Below are positions 26,983 to 35,010 of a stretch of DNA of 64,000 bases, piece by piece. The notes under the pieces are model-generated. The model did no database searches. It had not been told where the DNA came from and saw only the letters and a list, made by a program, of their open reading frames with translations. Position numbers and translations under genes: made by a program. This DNA is from an uncultured bacterium (GTDB lineage Bacteria > Bacillota_I > Bacilli_A > RFN20 > CAG-826). Numbering within the stretch: the stretch's first letter is position 1; every line of letters begins with the position of its first letter. The stretch is from assembly GCA_949297805.1 (NCBI GenBank), contig CASFTG010000001.1, positions 186,001 through 250,000 of the forward strand, written 5' to 3'.

Positions 26983-28526
26983 CCGATCACAAAGGTGACG
27001 GTGAACGATTTGATCCGGACTTGCTCGCCAGTTCCATCGGGATCAAGGAGGAGGTGCTTATACCCCTTGCCGATGAAGGTCAGCGATTTATCGGCGTATT
27101 TCGAATCGACCTCGACCGCCCCGGCGTCTTCGTATGTCGTTCCATCGGCTGAACCTTGGATGGTTAAGGTGTTCTTGGCATAGCCGACATTCATGGTGAC
27201 TCCGAGGATCGCATAAGCGGATTCTAACGTCGCAGTCGATTGATTCTTGCTGGAATCGTATAAACGAAGTTCAGAAGTGAAATGGCCTTTGTTGCTGATG
27301 ATAGTTAGGTATTCATCGAGCTCATGTTTTTCGTCTAAGGCGTATTGCGTGCCCGCTGGATAGTCAGCCAGGGTATAGGTTTTGGTGATCGTTTCTTGGG
27401 TGGCGCTTTCTTCGACAAAGAGGGCCTCCACATTTAGGTTTTTGGTGACGGTCACGGTAACTTGATTATCGGTAACAGTGGCTAAGGCTCCGTTGATCGA
27501 TAAGGACTGCAGAGCATAGCCTTGGTCGGGGGCGACGGTTAAGGTTACCTTCTCCCCGTTTTCGATGCCACTGGTTTTGGACGCGGTCACTTTCCCGTGT
27601 TCCGAGGCGGCAATATTGATGGTATAGGTCGCCTCGACGTAATCGACGACGGCGAAATCGATCAATTCGATATCCCCGTAGTAATTCTTGATGGCGCCTT
27701 TGACGGTGACTTCATAGTCTTCTTTGATGGCCTCGGGCAGGGTGGAGGCATAAAGGAGGATCTCCCCGGTTTCGTCATAGAGGGTCGCTTCGGTTGTGCC
27801 GACGTTTTTAACCTTGCCTTTTAAGGTATAGGGCCCTTCGGCGGTTCCGCCCTTTTGGCTTTGCCACGCCCCGACTTCCAGCGCTTCGGCGATACTGATT
27901 TCCCCTGAGGCGGGATAAGGATCGGCGACGGTCGCGGGCAAGAGCTCGCCGGCATAGGTGATGTCAAGTTGGATCATCTCGACGTTATTGTTTGACTCAT
28001 TGGCCAATTTGAAAGCGTCCACCGGGGCGGCAAATTCATAGGTGCAGACGGTCCGTTGATTCGCGCCGGTTCCGCTAGTGGACTTATCGTAATCGGCGAC
28101 GGGGGTGGCATTATTCCCGCCATACATCTTCAAATTGTCGTACTGTCCGAAGACGGTGGTGACGATTTTGACGATGCCGGTGATTTTATCGGAACTGATC
28201 GATCCCCCGGGATGGACGGTGAATTCGTTGTCATAGTCGACGTTGGGGACGACGTGGGCTAAGGCAATTTGGGCGGTGGAGGCGAAGTTATCGCTGGTAA
28301 TGGTGAGGGTTTTGGTCTCAATCGGGGTAGTCGAATCCTCTTCCGATGGGGATTCTTCTTCCGAACTCGACTCTTCCTTGCTGGGGGTTGCCGACTCCAA
28401 GGGAGTTTCCGACTGGGAAGGCGTGTCGGTTTGGCTTGGAAGTTCGCTTTGGCTGCTGGCGGTCGTGGTGGGGCCGCAGCCGGCGAGGAGGCAGAGGCTG
28501 GCAAGCAATAGCAATCTGGATTTCAT
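26979..28526 (-). CDS. Lipoprotein with OB-fold-like and InlB-B/Flg_new-type repeat domains
   Basis: About 515 residues. The lipobox LLAGCGPT is followed by 50 residues rich in S, E, P and T, a cell-wall spacer. Residues about 215-300 (ISIAEALEVGAWQSQKGGT, KGKVKNVGTTEATLYDETG, YEVTVKGAIKNYYGDIELID) resemble the OB-fold domain of secreted nucleases and surface proteins. A bacterial repeat follows (AASEHGKVTASKTSGIENG, VTLTVAPDQGYALQSLSING). The C-terminal 150 residues may be another beta domain. No catalytic site is visible, so a surface binding role is likely. ATG 28526, with AAGGAG ahead of it, is preferred over GTG 28532. Confidence 0.75.
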   Translation of the reverse strand: MKSRLLLLASLCLLAGCGPTTTASSQSELPSQTDTPSQSETPLESATPSKEESSSEEESPSEEDSTTPIETKTLTITSDNFASTAQIALAHVVPNVDYDNEFTVHPGGSISSDKITGIVKIVTTVFGQYDNLKMYGGNNATPVADYDKSTSGTGANQRTVCTYEFAAPVDAFKLANESNNNVEMIQLDITYAGELLPATVADPYPASGEISIAEALEVGAWQSQKGGTAEGPYTLKGKVKNVGTTEATLYDETGEILLYASTLPEAIKEDYEVTVKGAIKNYYGDIELIDFAVVDYVEATYTINIAASEHGKVTASKTSGIENGEKVTLTVAPDQGYALQSLSINGALATVTDNQVTVTVTKNLNVEALFVEESATQETITKTYTLADYPAGTQYALDEKHELDEYLTIISNKGHFTSELRLYDSSKNQSTATLESAYAILGVTMNVGYAKNTLTIQGSADGTTYEDAGAVEVDSKYADKSLTFIGKGYKHLLLDPDGTGEQVRIKSFTVTFVIG

Positions 28527-28561
28527 GTTCACTCCTTAATTTATTAAAAACCCGAAGGTTC

Positions 28562-29731
28562 CTAATCAATTGTTATCCCCGCATAGTTCGGGGCGTTGTT
28601 GTATTCGATGGCCATTTGATAATACTTCGACTCGAAGAAGGTGACGTCTTTTTCCTCGTCCCGATTGGCGGTCAGTATCTGGTCATTATGCTTATATTGG
28701 TAATCGGTCTTCCGCCCTTGGCCAGTCGCGGAGGCGGAATAGCCATCGCATTTGATTGTCAACTCGCCATTGATACCCGACCAATAGGTGTCTTTCGTTT
28801 TAACCCCGACCCGCTTCATGGCCTCAAGGTAAGGGTGGGTTGAATAGTTCGGAAGGTTGGAGGAATTAAGCCGCATCCCAGTGGTGACGAAGGCAAAGTC
28901 GAGTTTGAGGTAGTTGAGGAAGGTGTTGCTATTGGTCCCATTGGATCCATGGTGGAGGATCTTGAAGATAACGTAATCGTCCTCGCTCGTTAGATTCGGA
29001 TAATTGGCCATAATCGAGTTGCAGGCACTCGATTCCATATCGCCGCCGAAGAAGGCTTTGGTGTTCTTATATTCGATGAGCATTCCGATCGAGCGGTTGT
29101 TCTTGCTGGCCGAGCTTGAGGTATAGTTGCTTTGATTCAAAAAGGTTATTGAGAAATCCTCATCGACTTGGATTGGCTTATCGACTAACTCGGTGACGAT
29201 CATCGGTATGGTTTCAGGATAAAGCCGGTCCATAAGCGATTCAAAATCCCCATTCCCTCGGGTGTCGCCGTTTTCCACGATCATCCCGATCGAATCGATG
29301 GAAGCAAAAGTCGATTGCTTCTCTAGCCCATCGATATGATCGGCATCGGGATGGGAGACGACGAGCATATCCAAGACCCCGTCCTCAACGTAACGGGATA
29401 AGGCTGACTGAACGGTTGGGGCATCGGTCCTGGTGCCGCCGTCGATCAGAATCTCGTAATCACCGTATTTGATTAGATTGGAATCCCCGTAACGCCCTTT
29501 CATCTCTATCGAATAGATGAGGAAGTATTCATCGGGATCAGGGGCTGGGGTGCTTTCGCTGCTGGAGGACGAACTGCTCGAGGAAGTGGAATTGCTTGAG
29601 GTGGAAGAACTATCCGCCGTCTCCTTTGTTGATTCGCTTGGCGAAGTCAAAGGGGAGGAGGACGAGCCAGCAGGCCGCGTGCAGGCGGCGAATAGCAGGG
29701 CGGTCAATCCCAGCAGGAGCGTTTTCTTCAC
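28562..29731 (-). CDS. Lipoprotein with ComEC-C-terminal-like metallo-beta-lactamase fold
   Basis: 389 residues. The lipobox LLFAACTRP and a poly-serine spacer show surface attachment. The domain from about residue 70 is a metallo-beta-lactamase fold of the ComEC/Rec2 C-terminal type: LIKYGDYEILIDGG, VVSHPDADHIDGL (HxDxDH metal site), AFFGGDMESSACNSI and ILHHGSNGTNSNTFL. In ComEC this domain is thought to be the nuclease that degrades the non-transported strand during DNA uptake. A stand-alone lipoprotein form probably hydrolyses an extracellular phosphoester, perhaps DNA. The start is GTG, with TATAGT only six bases upstream and no ribosome site. Confidence 0.85.
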   Translation of the reverse strand: MKKTLLLGLTALLFAACTRPAGSSSSPLTSPSESTKETADSSSTSSNSTSSSSSSSSSESTPAPDPDEYFLIYSIEMKGRYGDSNLIKYGDYEILIDGGTRTDAPTVQSALSRYVEDGVLDMLVVSHPDADHIDGLEKQSTFASIDSIGMIVENGDTRGNGDFESLMDRLYPETIPMIVTELVDKPIQVDEDFSITFLNQSNYTSSSASKNNRSIGMLIEYKNTKAFFGGDMESSACNSIMANYPNLTSEDDYVIFKILHHGSNGTNSNTFLNYLKLDFAFVTTGMRLNSSNLPNYSTHPYLEAMKRVGVKTKDTYWSGINGELTIKCDGYSASATGQGRKTDYQYKHNDQILTANRDEEKDVTFFESKYYQMAIEYNNAPNYAGITID

Positions 29732-29826
29732 AGAGTCACTATACCACCGGTTCAGGAATTATCTCCCTATTTCCTCTTGCCCTAAGGGCAAAGTAAACGG
29801 ACAATATGGGGCGGAGGAACTTAATC

Positions 29827-30750
29827 GTGTCCAGTTTCCAGGATTTGCGCATCGTCGATAATTTCTATCAATCGAGCGCCTATTACCCCATGCCGACCAT
29901 CCTCATCTCGACTCTTGATGATGAGGGGAACACCAACCTCGGCGCCTATTCCCTTTGCTTCCCGTATTACATCGCCGGGAAGAATTATTACGCGATGATT
30001 CTTGAGGCCCGTAATTCCTCGAATACCGCGCAGAACCTCCTTAAAAGAGGCAAATGCGCCCTCAATTTTTTAGAGGATTCCTATAAGGATTTCGAAACCA
30101 CCGTCAAACTTGGCTTCCCGGGTATGACGACTAAGGAGAAGATGGCAAACTGCCCCTTAGAACTAGAAAAAGGGTTAGCCGAAGGAGATGATCGGCCCTT
30201 AGTCATCAAGAAGGCCTATCAGGTCTTCGAATGCACCTGGGACGATAGTTTAGAGAATGCCTATGAAGACAAAGCCAAGGTGGGGCAATTAGATGGGGTC
30301 GAAGGGCCCTATCGGAACTTCAATGGCATCACCTCGAAGTTCGGCTGCCATTTCATTCTTAAAATCGACAAGATACTGATGAAGGATAAGTACTACCAAG
30401 CCATCGTCAACGGGGTGAAAGCTAAGGACTTCCCGAAAGTCCCGATTGATTTCGGTTATCGCGATTCGACTTATTTCTGGTACACCAAATTCAAGAAGGC
30501 TCTTAAATGCCCGATCCCCGAGATCAACTCCAATAACCTCGGCGGGGTCCGTTTCGCCGCCGATCGGATCGACCCGAATGTCCACTTCACCGACGAAGCC
30601 TGCGCGATGCTGGTTAAGGTGCCTCGAGTCTTCTTAAAAGTCGTCCTCAATGGCTGCGTCAAATACGCGAAAGAACATAATATTTCCGTCATCGACGAGA
30701 AAGTCATGAAGGAGATCAATGACAAGCGAAAGGCGGAGAAGAAACGGTGA
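29827..30750 (+). CDS. Flavin reductase-like FMN-binding split-barrel protein
   Basis: About 307 residues. The N-terminal half (YYPMPTILISTLDDEGNTNL, GAYSLCFPYYIAGKNYYAMI, NSSNTAQNLLKRGKCALNFL) matches the flavin reductase-like family that binds FMN in a split barrel. The family includes flavin reductases and oxygenase partners; the partner here is unknown. GTG 29827 is chosen because GGAGGA (29813-29818) lies eight bases before it; ATG 29806 has no such site. Its stop overlaps the next gene's GTG start, so the two are co-transcribed. Confidence 0.75.
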   Translation: MSSFQDLRIVDNFYQSSAYYPMPTILISTLDDEGNTNLGAYSLCFPYYIAGKNYYAMILEARNSSNTAQNLLKRGKCALNFLEDSYKDFETTVKLGFPGMTTKEKMANCPLELEKGLAEGDDRPLVIKKAYQVFECTWDDSLENAYEDKAKVGQLDGVEGPYRNFNGITSKFGCHFILKIDKILMKDKYYQAIVNGVKAKDFPKVPIDFGYRDSTYFWYTKFKKALKCPIPEINSNNLGGVRFAADRIDPNVHFTDEACAMLVKVPRVFLKVVLNGCVKYAKEHNISVIDEKVMKEINDKRKAEKKR

Positions 30751-32651
30751 ATCGATCCTACTTAGAGGCCTACGATGTCTTTTGTCATCGGATTGCCCAT
30801 GGCTATATCGGCTTATCCAAGACCTCGCCTTTCGATCGGATTGAGCCCGTCCTCGATGATCCGGATGAGCCGTTATTGACTCATCGCTATATTTTGCCGT
30901 GGTTAGACGATTACTTGGCGGGGAAAGTGAGCGAACGGGATTTCCACGTCTTCCTCTATTTTCTCTTCGCCTTGATGGATGCCAATCGCTCGGCCGCTGG
31001 CTTTGATTACGTGACTCGGGTCGCTTGCTTAGTGGCGATGAAGCGCCATCCGGTCGGTGATCACGACAAGAAGAGCTATACCGTCTTCGCCAAGTGCCTA
31101 AAGAAAGAATTGGGGCGACTTTTGACTGAGCGACATAAACCCGCGAATAAACGGCGCTTCGACCGCGATGAACTCGAGGCTTTGACCACCGTCGTCTTAG
31201 CCCGCCCAAGCCCTGACGATTTATCGGCGGAGGAAAAAGAACTCTATATCGCCGCCATCGAAAAAATGGTGGCTTTCGGTTCGGGGTGGGCCGCCAATAT
31301 CCTCGGCGGGAACTATTATGGTTTCCCTGACCAACCGGCGAACGAGTTCGGCATCAAACCCGATTTCCGCTTAGCCAAGAAATACTATAAGCTCGGGGCG
31401 AAGCTCGGCTTTGGGCCCGCCGCGCTAAACCTTGGTTATATCTACTATTATGGTCGGTGCGGAAAACCTGATTACGCCTCGGCTTATAAGGCGTTCAACG
31501 AGGCCCTGATTAAAGGCGAGGCCGAAGCCGCCTATAAGCTGTCGGATTTCTATTCCTCGGGCAAGTTCGTCCGGAAAGACAAAGCGATGGCCCGCCATAT
31601 CCTGGTCAAGTATTATCCTTTGGTGTTCTCAACCGTGGATTATCCTACGATTGGGGCTTTCGCCTATCGGTTGGCGAGGCTAGATTCCCCAACTAATTAT
31701 GGGGCGCTTAGCAATCTTTTCCTCGGGATGAAGGTATATGAGCAGCGGGCGGAGAATCACTATAACTTTGGCGACGTCAAGGTGTATAAGGATCTCAAAG
31801 CCGATTACGAGGTCAAACGGATTGGGGCCAGCTGCGTCCTTAATCGGCCCTTCGTCTTGCCCTATCTATTATCAAATGAGGAATTATGCGGCTGCTTTGG
31901 CGAGTATAGCCCCTTCTGGGCCCAATATCGGGGCAGTTCGCGTTTACGGGTTCTTTTCAAAGGGAAAAAAGGCAGTCAAACTGGGGTTCTCTCCATCTCC
32001 GACCGCGATGGGGAATCATCCATTTATCTTCCTTTCCTTGGCGCGGACAAGTTGGTCAAAGCCCATAGGGTCTGCTTCCAATTGACCCTTCGGGAACGGT
32101 TAGAGGAAGACTATGACGATTACGTTGATTTCGATTTCCGCAGTTCCGACCTCTGTCTTTACCTCAACCGCCAGCCGTATCACTTGGATTCGGCGTTGCT
32201 ATTAGCCTATGATGGCGGCCTTTCTGATCAAGGGACAGCCTATGATGTCAGCCTCTCCGATCCCTGGCTCGACAAATACGCAATGCCTAGCCGATTGAAG
32301 CGTTGGTACCATGAAGCCTTTGACCATGAACCGGTGGAGCAATTGACCAATCTCACTTACGAAGGGACCCAAAGCTATGCCAATTCCTTGGGTGAGTTCT
32401 CCTTCTATACCTCCTTTGACGATGAAGGGAATTTCGTCTTCGCCTTCGAATTCAGTTCGAATGTGTTGAATCGGCGCTTCACCGAATATCAATTCCAGGA
32501 TCCGAACGCCCTAGAGGAGTTCAAGCAATATTGCATTAATCACCTCGGGGTCTTGCTCGATATCGGCTTGCCCAAGCGGATTTGCTACGATCTAATAAGC
32601 GAGATCGAAGCCAAATACTGGTCCCTCGTCCGCCCCTCATTGTTAGCCTAA
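30747..32651 (+). CDS. Sel1-like repeat protein of unknown function
   Basis: 634 residues, no signal peptide. Residues about 185-290 hold Sel1/TPR-like alpha-alpha repeats: SGWAANILGGNYYGFPDQP, ARKYYKLGAKLGFG-like KKYYKLGAKLGFGPAALNLG, and AYKAFNEALIKGEAEAAYKL. Sel1 repeats usually mediate protein contacts. The N- and C-terminal parts are not recognised. GTG start overlaps the TGA of the flavin reductase-like gene, which suggests a functional pair. Confidence 0.65.
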   Translation: MNRSYLEAYDVFCHRIAHGYIGLSKTSPFDRIEPVLDDPDEPLLTHRYILPWLDDYLAGKVSERDFHVFLYFLFALMDANRSAAGFDYVTRVACLVAMKRHPVGDHDKKSYTVFAKCLKKELGRLLTERHKPANKRRFDRDELEALTTVVLARPSPDDLSAEEKELYIAAIEKMVAFGSGWAANILGGNYYGFPDQPANEFGIKPDFRLAKKYYKLGAKLGFGPAALNLGYIYYYGRCGKPDYASAYKAFNEALIKGEAEAAYKLSDFYSSGKFVRKDKAMARHILVKYYPLVFSTVDYPTIGAFAYRLARLDSPTNYGALSNLFLGMKVYEQRAENHYNFGDVKVYKDLKADYEVKRIGASCVLNRPFVLPYLLSNEELCGCFGEYSPFWAQYRGSSRLRVLFKGKKGSQTGVLSISDRDGESSIYLPFLGADKLVKAHRVCFQLTLRERLEEDYDDYVDFDFRSSDLCLYLNRQPYHLDSALLLAYDGGLSDQGTAYDVSLSDPWLDKYAMPSRLKRWYHEAFDHEPVEQLTNLTYEGTQSYANSLGEFSFYTSFDDEGNFVFAFEFSSNVLNRRFTEYQFQDPNALEEFKQYCINHLGVLLDIGLPKRICYDLISEIEAKYWSLVRPSLLA

Positions 32652-32690
32652 ATTTGCGCGCTTTTCCTTTTTAATCCCGTAAATCCTGCT

Positions 32691-33020
32691 TTATTTGCTT
32701 GATTTTATATCGAGTATTTTGTCGACGATCAACCTCGTTCCGGTGTCGATGGCTTGATAACGGGATAGCACTTCCCTTTGCCTCGGAGTTAGGTCTGATT
32801 GGCCTTTTTCCGATATACCTAGCAGGTAGGGCAAGGAGAGATTTAACGTTTCACCAAAGCGCTGGAGTTCGCTAAGTCGAGGGAAGGGATGGCCGTTTAA
32901 AAGGCGGTTGAGCCGATATTGGGGAAGCCCCATCCGCCGGGCTAATTCGGCCTGAGTCATTTGTTGCCCTTCGATGGCTTCCTTTATCCGAGCGAGGATC
33001 GCTTGCTCAATTGCATCCAT
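32691..33020 (-). CDS. XRE-family (Cro/CI) DNA-binding regulator
   Basis: 109 residues from MDAIEQA. The HTH is visible at about residues 20-75 (MTQAELARRMGLPQYRLNRL, LSLPYLLGI). A minus-strand TATAAT (33041-33036) lies 15 bases upstream of ATG 33020, so the leader is very short; the longer ORF from 33056 would start before its own promoter. It diverges from the SGNH gene and may regulate it or itself. Confidence 0.8.
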   Translation of the reverse strand: MDAIEQAILARIKEAIEGQQMTQAELARRMGLPQYRLNRLLNGHPFPRLSELQRFGETLNLSLPYLLGISEKGQSDLTPRQREVLSRYQAIDTGTRLIVDKILDIKSSK

Positions 33021-33076
33021 AATCTTAAATATTATACCGCCTTGACTTTCATTCATTGCCGGCTAAGAATTATCCT

Positions 33077-33847
33077 ATGGATATCAATCAATTCAAATTG
33101 CGTCCTGGCGAATTGCCAATGGACGTCCTTAAGCCCGACTGCGGGTTCCTCTCCATCTTCAAAAAAGTCGGGGTCATCGGCGACTCCCTCTCCTCGGGCG
33201 AATCCGAATCCAACGAGATGGGAAAAACCGGTTACCATGATTTCTATGAGTATTCTTGGCCGGCCTACCTCGCCCATGTGACTGGCTCCGAATATCATAA
33301 TTATTCCCGCGGTGGGATGACGGCCGAGGAATTTTATAACACTTGGGCTGATCAATTCGGCTATTGGGAGAAGCGGCAAGCTTATTTCGTCTTTTTAGGG
33401 AGCAACGACCTCTTCACCTTCCCTCGACCAATTGGCAAGGCCGAAGACGTCGATGTCCTTCATCCGGAAAACAATGATGAGACTTACATTGGATATATGG
33501 GCCGGATCCTCTCCAAATGCAAAAAGATGGAACCCGATGCCTTCCTTTTCGTCTCCGGTCCGCTTAAAAAAGACGATGTCGAGCGCGATAAGGTTTGCGA
33601 TGAAGCTTATGTGGAACTACGGAAACTCTGCGCCAAATACACCCGTTGCTATTTCTTAGAACTATCCAAATATGGGCTCGTTTATAACGATGAACTGAAA
33701 AAGGATTTCGTCATGGGCGGCCATCCGAACCCGATGGGTTATATCGCCATCGCTTTATGCATCGGGAATTACGTTGACTATATTATCCGTAGCGACTTCC
33801 ACGCCTTCCAGGAAGTGGCCCTCATTGGTACCCCTTATAAGTTCTGA
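33077..33847 (+). CDS. SGNH/GDSL hydrolase
   Basis: About 256 residues. KVGVIGDSLSSGESES contains the block I GDSL nucleophile Ser, FVFLGSNDLF the block III GxND, and MGGHPNPMGYIA the block V His. Probably a cytoplasmic esterase or lipase; the substrate is unknown. ATG 33077 is preferred. TTGACT (33042-33047) and an AAGAAT (33065-33070), 17 bases apart, leave only six bases before the ATG and there is no ribosome site. The 3' end overlaps the convergent DUF368 gene by 13 bases. Confidence 0.85.
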   Translation: MDINQFKLRPGELPMDVLKPDCGFLSIFKKVGVIGDSLSSGESESNEMGKTGYHDFYEYSWPAYLAHVTGSEYHNYSRGGMTAEEFYNTWADQFGYWEKRQAYFVFLGSNDLFTFPRPIGKAEDVDVLHPENNDETYIGYMGRILSKCKKMEPDAFLFVSGPLKKDDVERDKVCDEAYVELRKLCAKYTRCYFLELSKYGLVYNDELKKDFVMGGHPNPMGYIAIALCIGNYVDYIIRSDFHAFQEVALIGTPYKF

Positions 33848-34776
33848 TCGGCTTTCTTCCGTTCAACCCGAACCAATAGATAAGCCCCGACTAAGCCAAG
33901 GGTGAATAAGCCGATCCCTAAGCAAAGGTCGACGATGGTTTTGGTCGTCCCAAAATCAAAGGAGCGATAGATCTCTATCATGTCGGAATTGAAGAACATG
34001 GTGACGATGGAGCCTAAAGACAGCCCGGCGATGCAATAGAAACAATTGCCATGGAACTTTTCCAATAAGCCCGATAGCAACTTGGACACCGAGACCAAGC
34101 CGATCAATAAGCCGATGGCTAAGCAAGCATAGACCAATAGGATCATTGGGTTTTCTTTCCAATAGGTTAAGGAGACCGAATCTAATAGCTTCGAGAAGCA
34201 GCCGACCATCATCAAGACGGCGGTCGCGCTTAGCCCCGGGACTAGCTGGGTGATGGCGACCACGAACCCCAGCAATACGAAGATGATATAGTGGTACCAA
34301 CTAAGCCGGTCGAGCTCGGGGAAACCGCCGGAGACGAAGATCGAGATGCAGGCGAAGGCGATCGGCAAGCCAAGGCCTAAGATAAAGAGGACGATCCTTA
34401 AGGTTTTTGGTTTCTCGCCTTTCAGCTGATCGGTGACCGCCGGATAAGCCCCGACCATTAAGCCGGCGAAGCAGGCGACGATGGCGAAGGGGATGAGATT
34501 AAGCAGTTGCTGGACCCCGAGGAAGCCAAGGACTAAGCCGATGACGGCCCCGATTAAAATCGGAAGTAAGAAGAGGGCGCAGACCTTGAATTTCTTAAGG
34601 ATATTGCCGAGGGCATAAAGCAGTTTTTCATATAAACGGAAGATGATGGCGACCGCCGAGCCGGAGATCCCCGGGACGATGATGGCTAAGCCGATGAAAA
34701 AGCCAAGCAATCCCCCTTTGGCGACGTCTTTCTTGCTTTCGTATCGTAATGATTGGTTATCGAGGTTATTTTCCAT
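33835..34776 (-). CDS. DUF368 membrane protein (PopT-type undecaprenyl-phosphate transporter)
   Basis: 313 residues with about eight membrane segments. The N-terminal KGGLLGFFIGLAIIVPGISG is the family signature and a second similar stretch occurs later (ITQLVPGLSATAVLMMVG), reflecting the internal repeat. DUF368 proteins were recently shown to recycle undecaprenyl phosphate across the membrane (PopT), the lipid carrier for wall and surface glycans; the role here is inferred from family. Minus-strand TATCAT lies about nine bases before the ATG without a ribosome site. Confidence 0.85.
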   Translation of the reverse strand: MENNLDNQSLRYESKKDVAKGGLLGFFIGLAIIVPGISGSAVAIIFRLYEKLLYALGNILKKFKVCALFLLPILIGAVIGLVLGFLGVQQLLNLIPFAIVACFAGLMVGAYPAVTDQLKGEKPKTLRIVLFILGLGLPIAFACISIFVSGGFPELDRLSWYHYIIFVLLGFVVAITQLVPGLSATAVLMMVGCFSKLLDSVSLTYWKENPMILLVYACLAIGLLIGLVSVSKLLSGLLEKFHGNCFYCIAGLSLGSIVTMFFNSDMIEIYRSFDFGTTKTIVDLCLGIGLFTLGLVGAYLLVRVERKKADQNL

Positions 34777-34860
34777 ACGCCGGCTATGATACTAGGGAGG
34801 CGAATATATGGCAAAAACCAAATGGTTTTGCTAATATAAACGGGAACAGGAGGTGGTCCG

Positions 34861-34965
34861 ATGAATAAATGCAACGCTAAATTAAACCGGCTCGCCGCCT
34901 TTATTCCTTTCTTAGGCCACCCGCTGGTCTTTGAATACCTTTTCGAAGCCACCGTCCCCTTCTAA
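34861..34965 (+). CDS. 34-residue small ORF with a strong ribosome site, upstream of the MATE gene
   Basis: AGGAGGTGG ends four bases before ATG 34861, the strongest ribosome site in this part of the window. The product begins MNKCNAKLNRLAAF and ends at TAA 34963-34965. A near-palindrome GCAAAAACC / GGTTTTGC (34811-34831 region) and a -10-like TAATAT precede it. The MATE exporter starts 45 bases after its stop. It could be a leader peptide or a small membrane-active protein; no family is recognised. Confidence 0.5.
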   Translation: MNKCNAKLNRLAAFIPFLGHPLVFEYLFEATVPF

Positions 34966-35010
34966 CTTTCTTCATTTGGGGCGATTGGCCCCTTATCTTG
35001 GAGATTAGTT

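Noticed and set aside
28346-28843. 165-codon ORF opposite the two lipoprotein genes
   Set aside because: It is antisense to two well-supported signal-peptide regions, with composition expected of a shadow frame.
29560-29640. Serine-codon run as a phase-variable simple repeat
   Set aside because: The codons for serine are mixed, so there is no clean DNA repeat unit able to slip.
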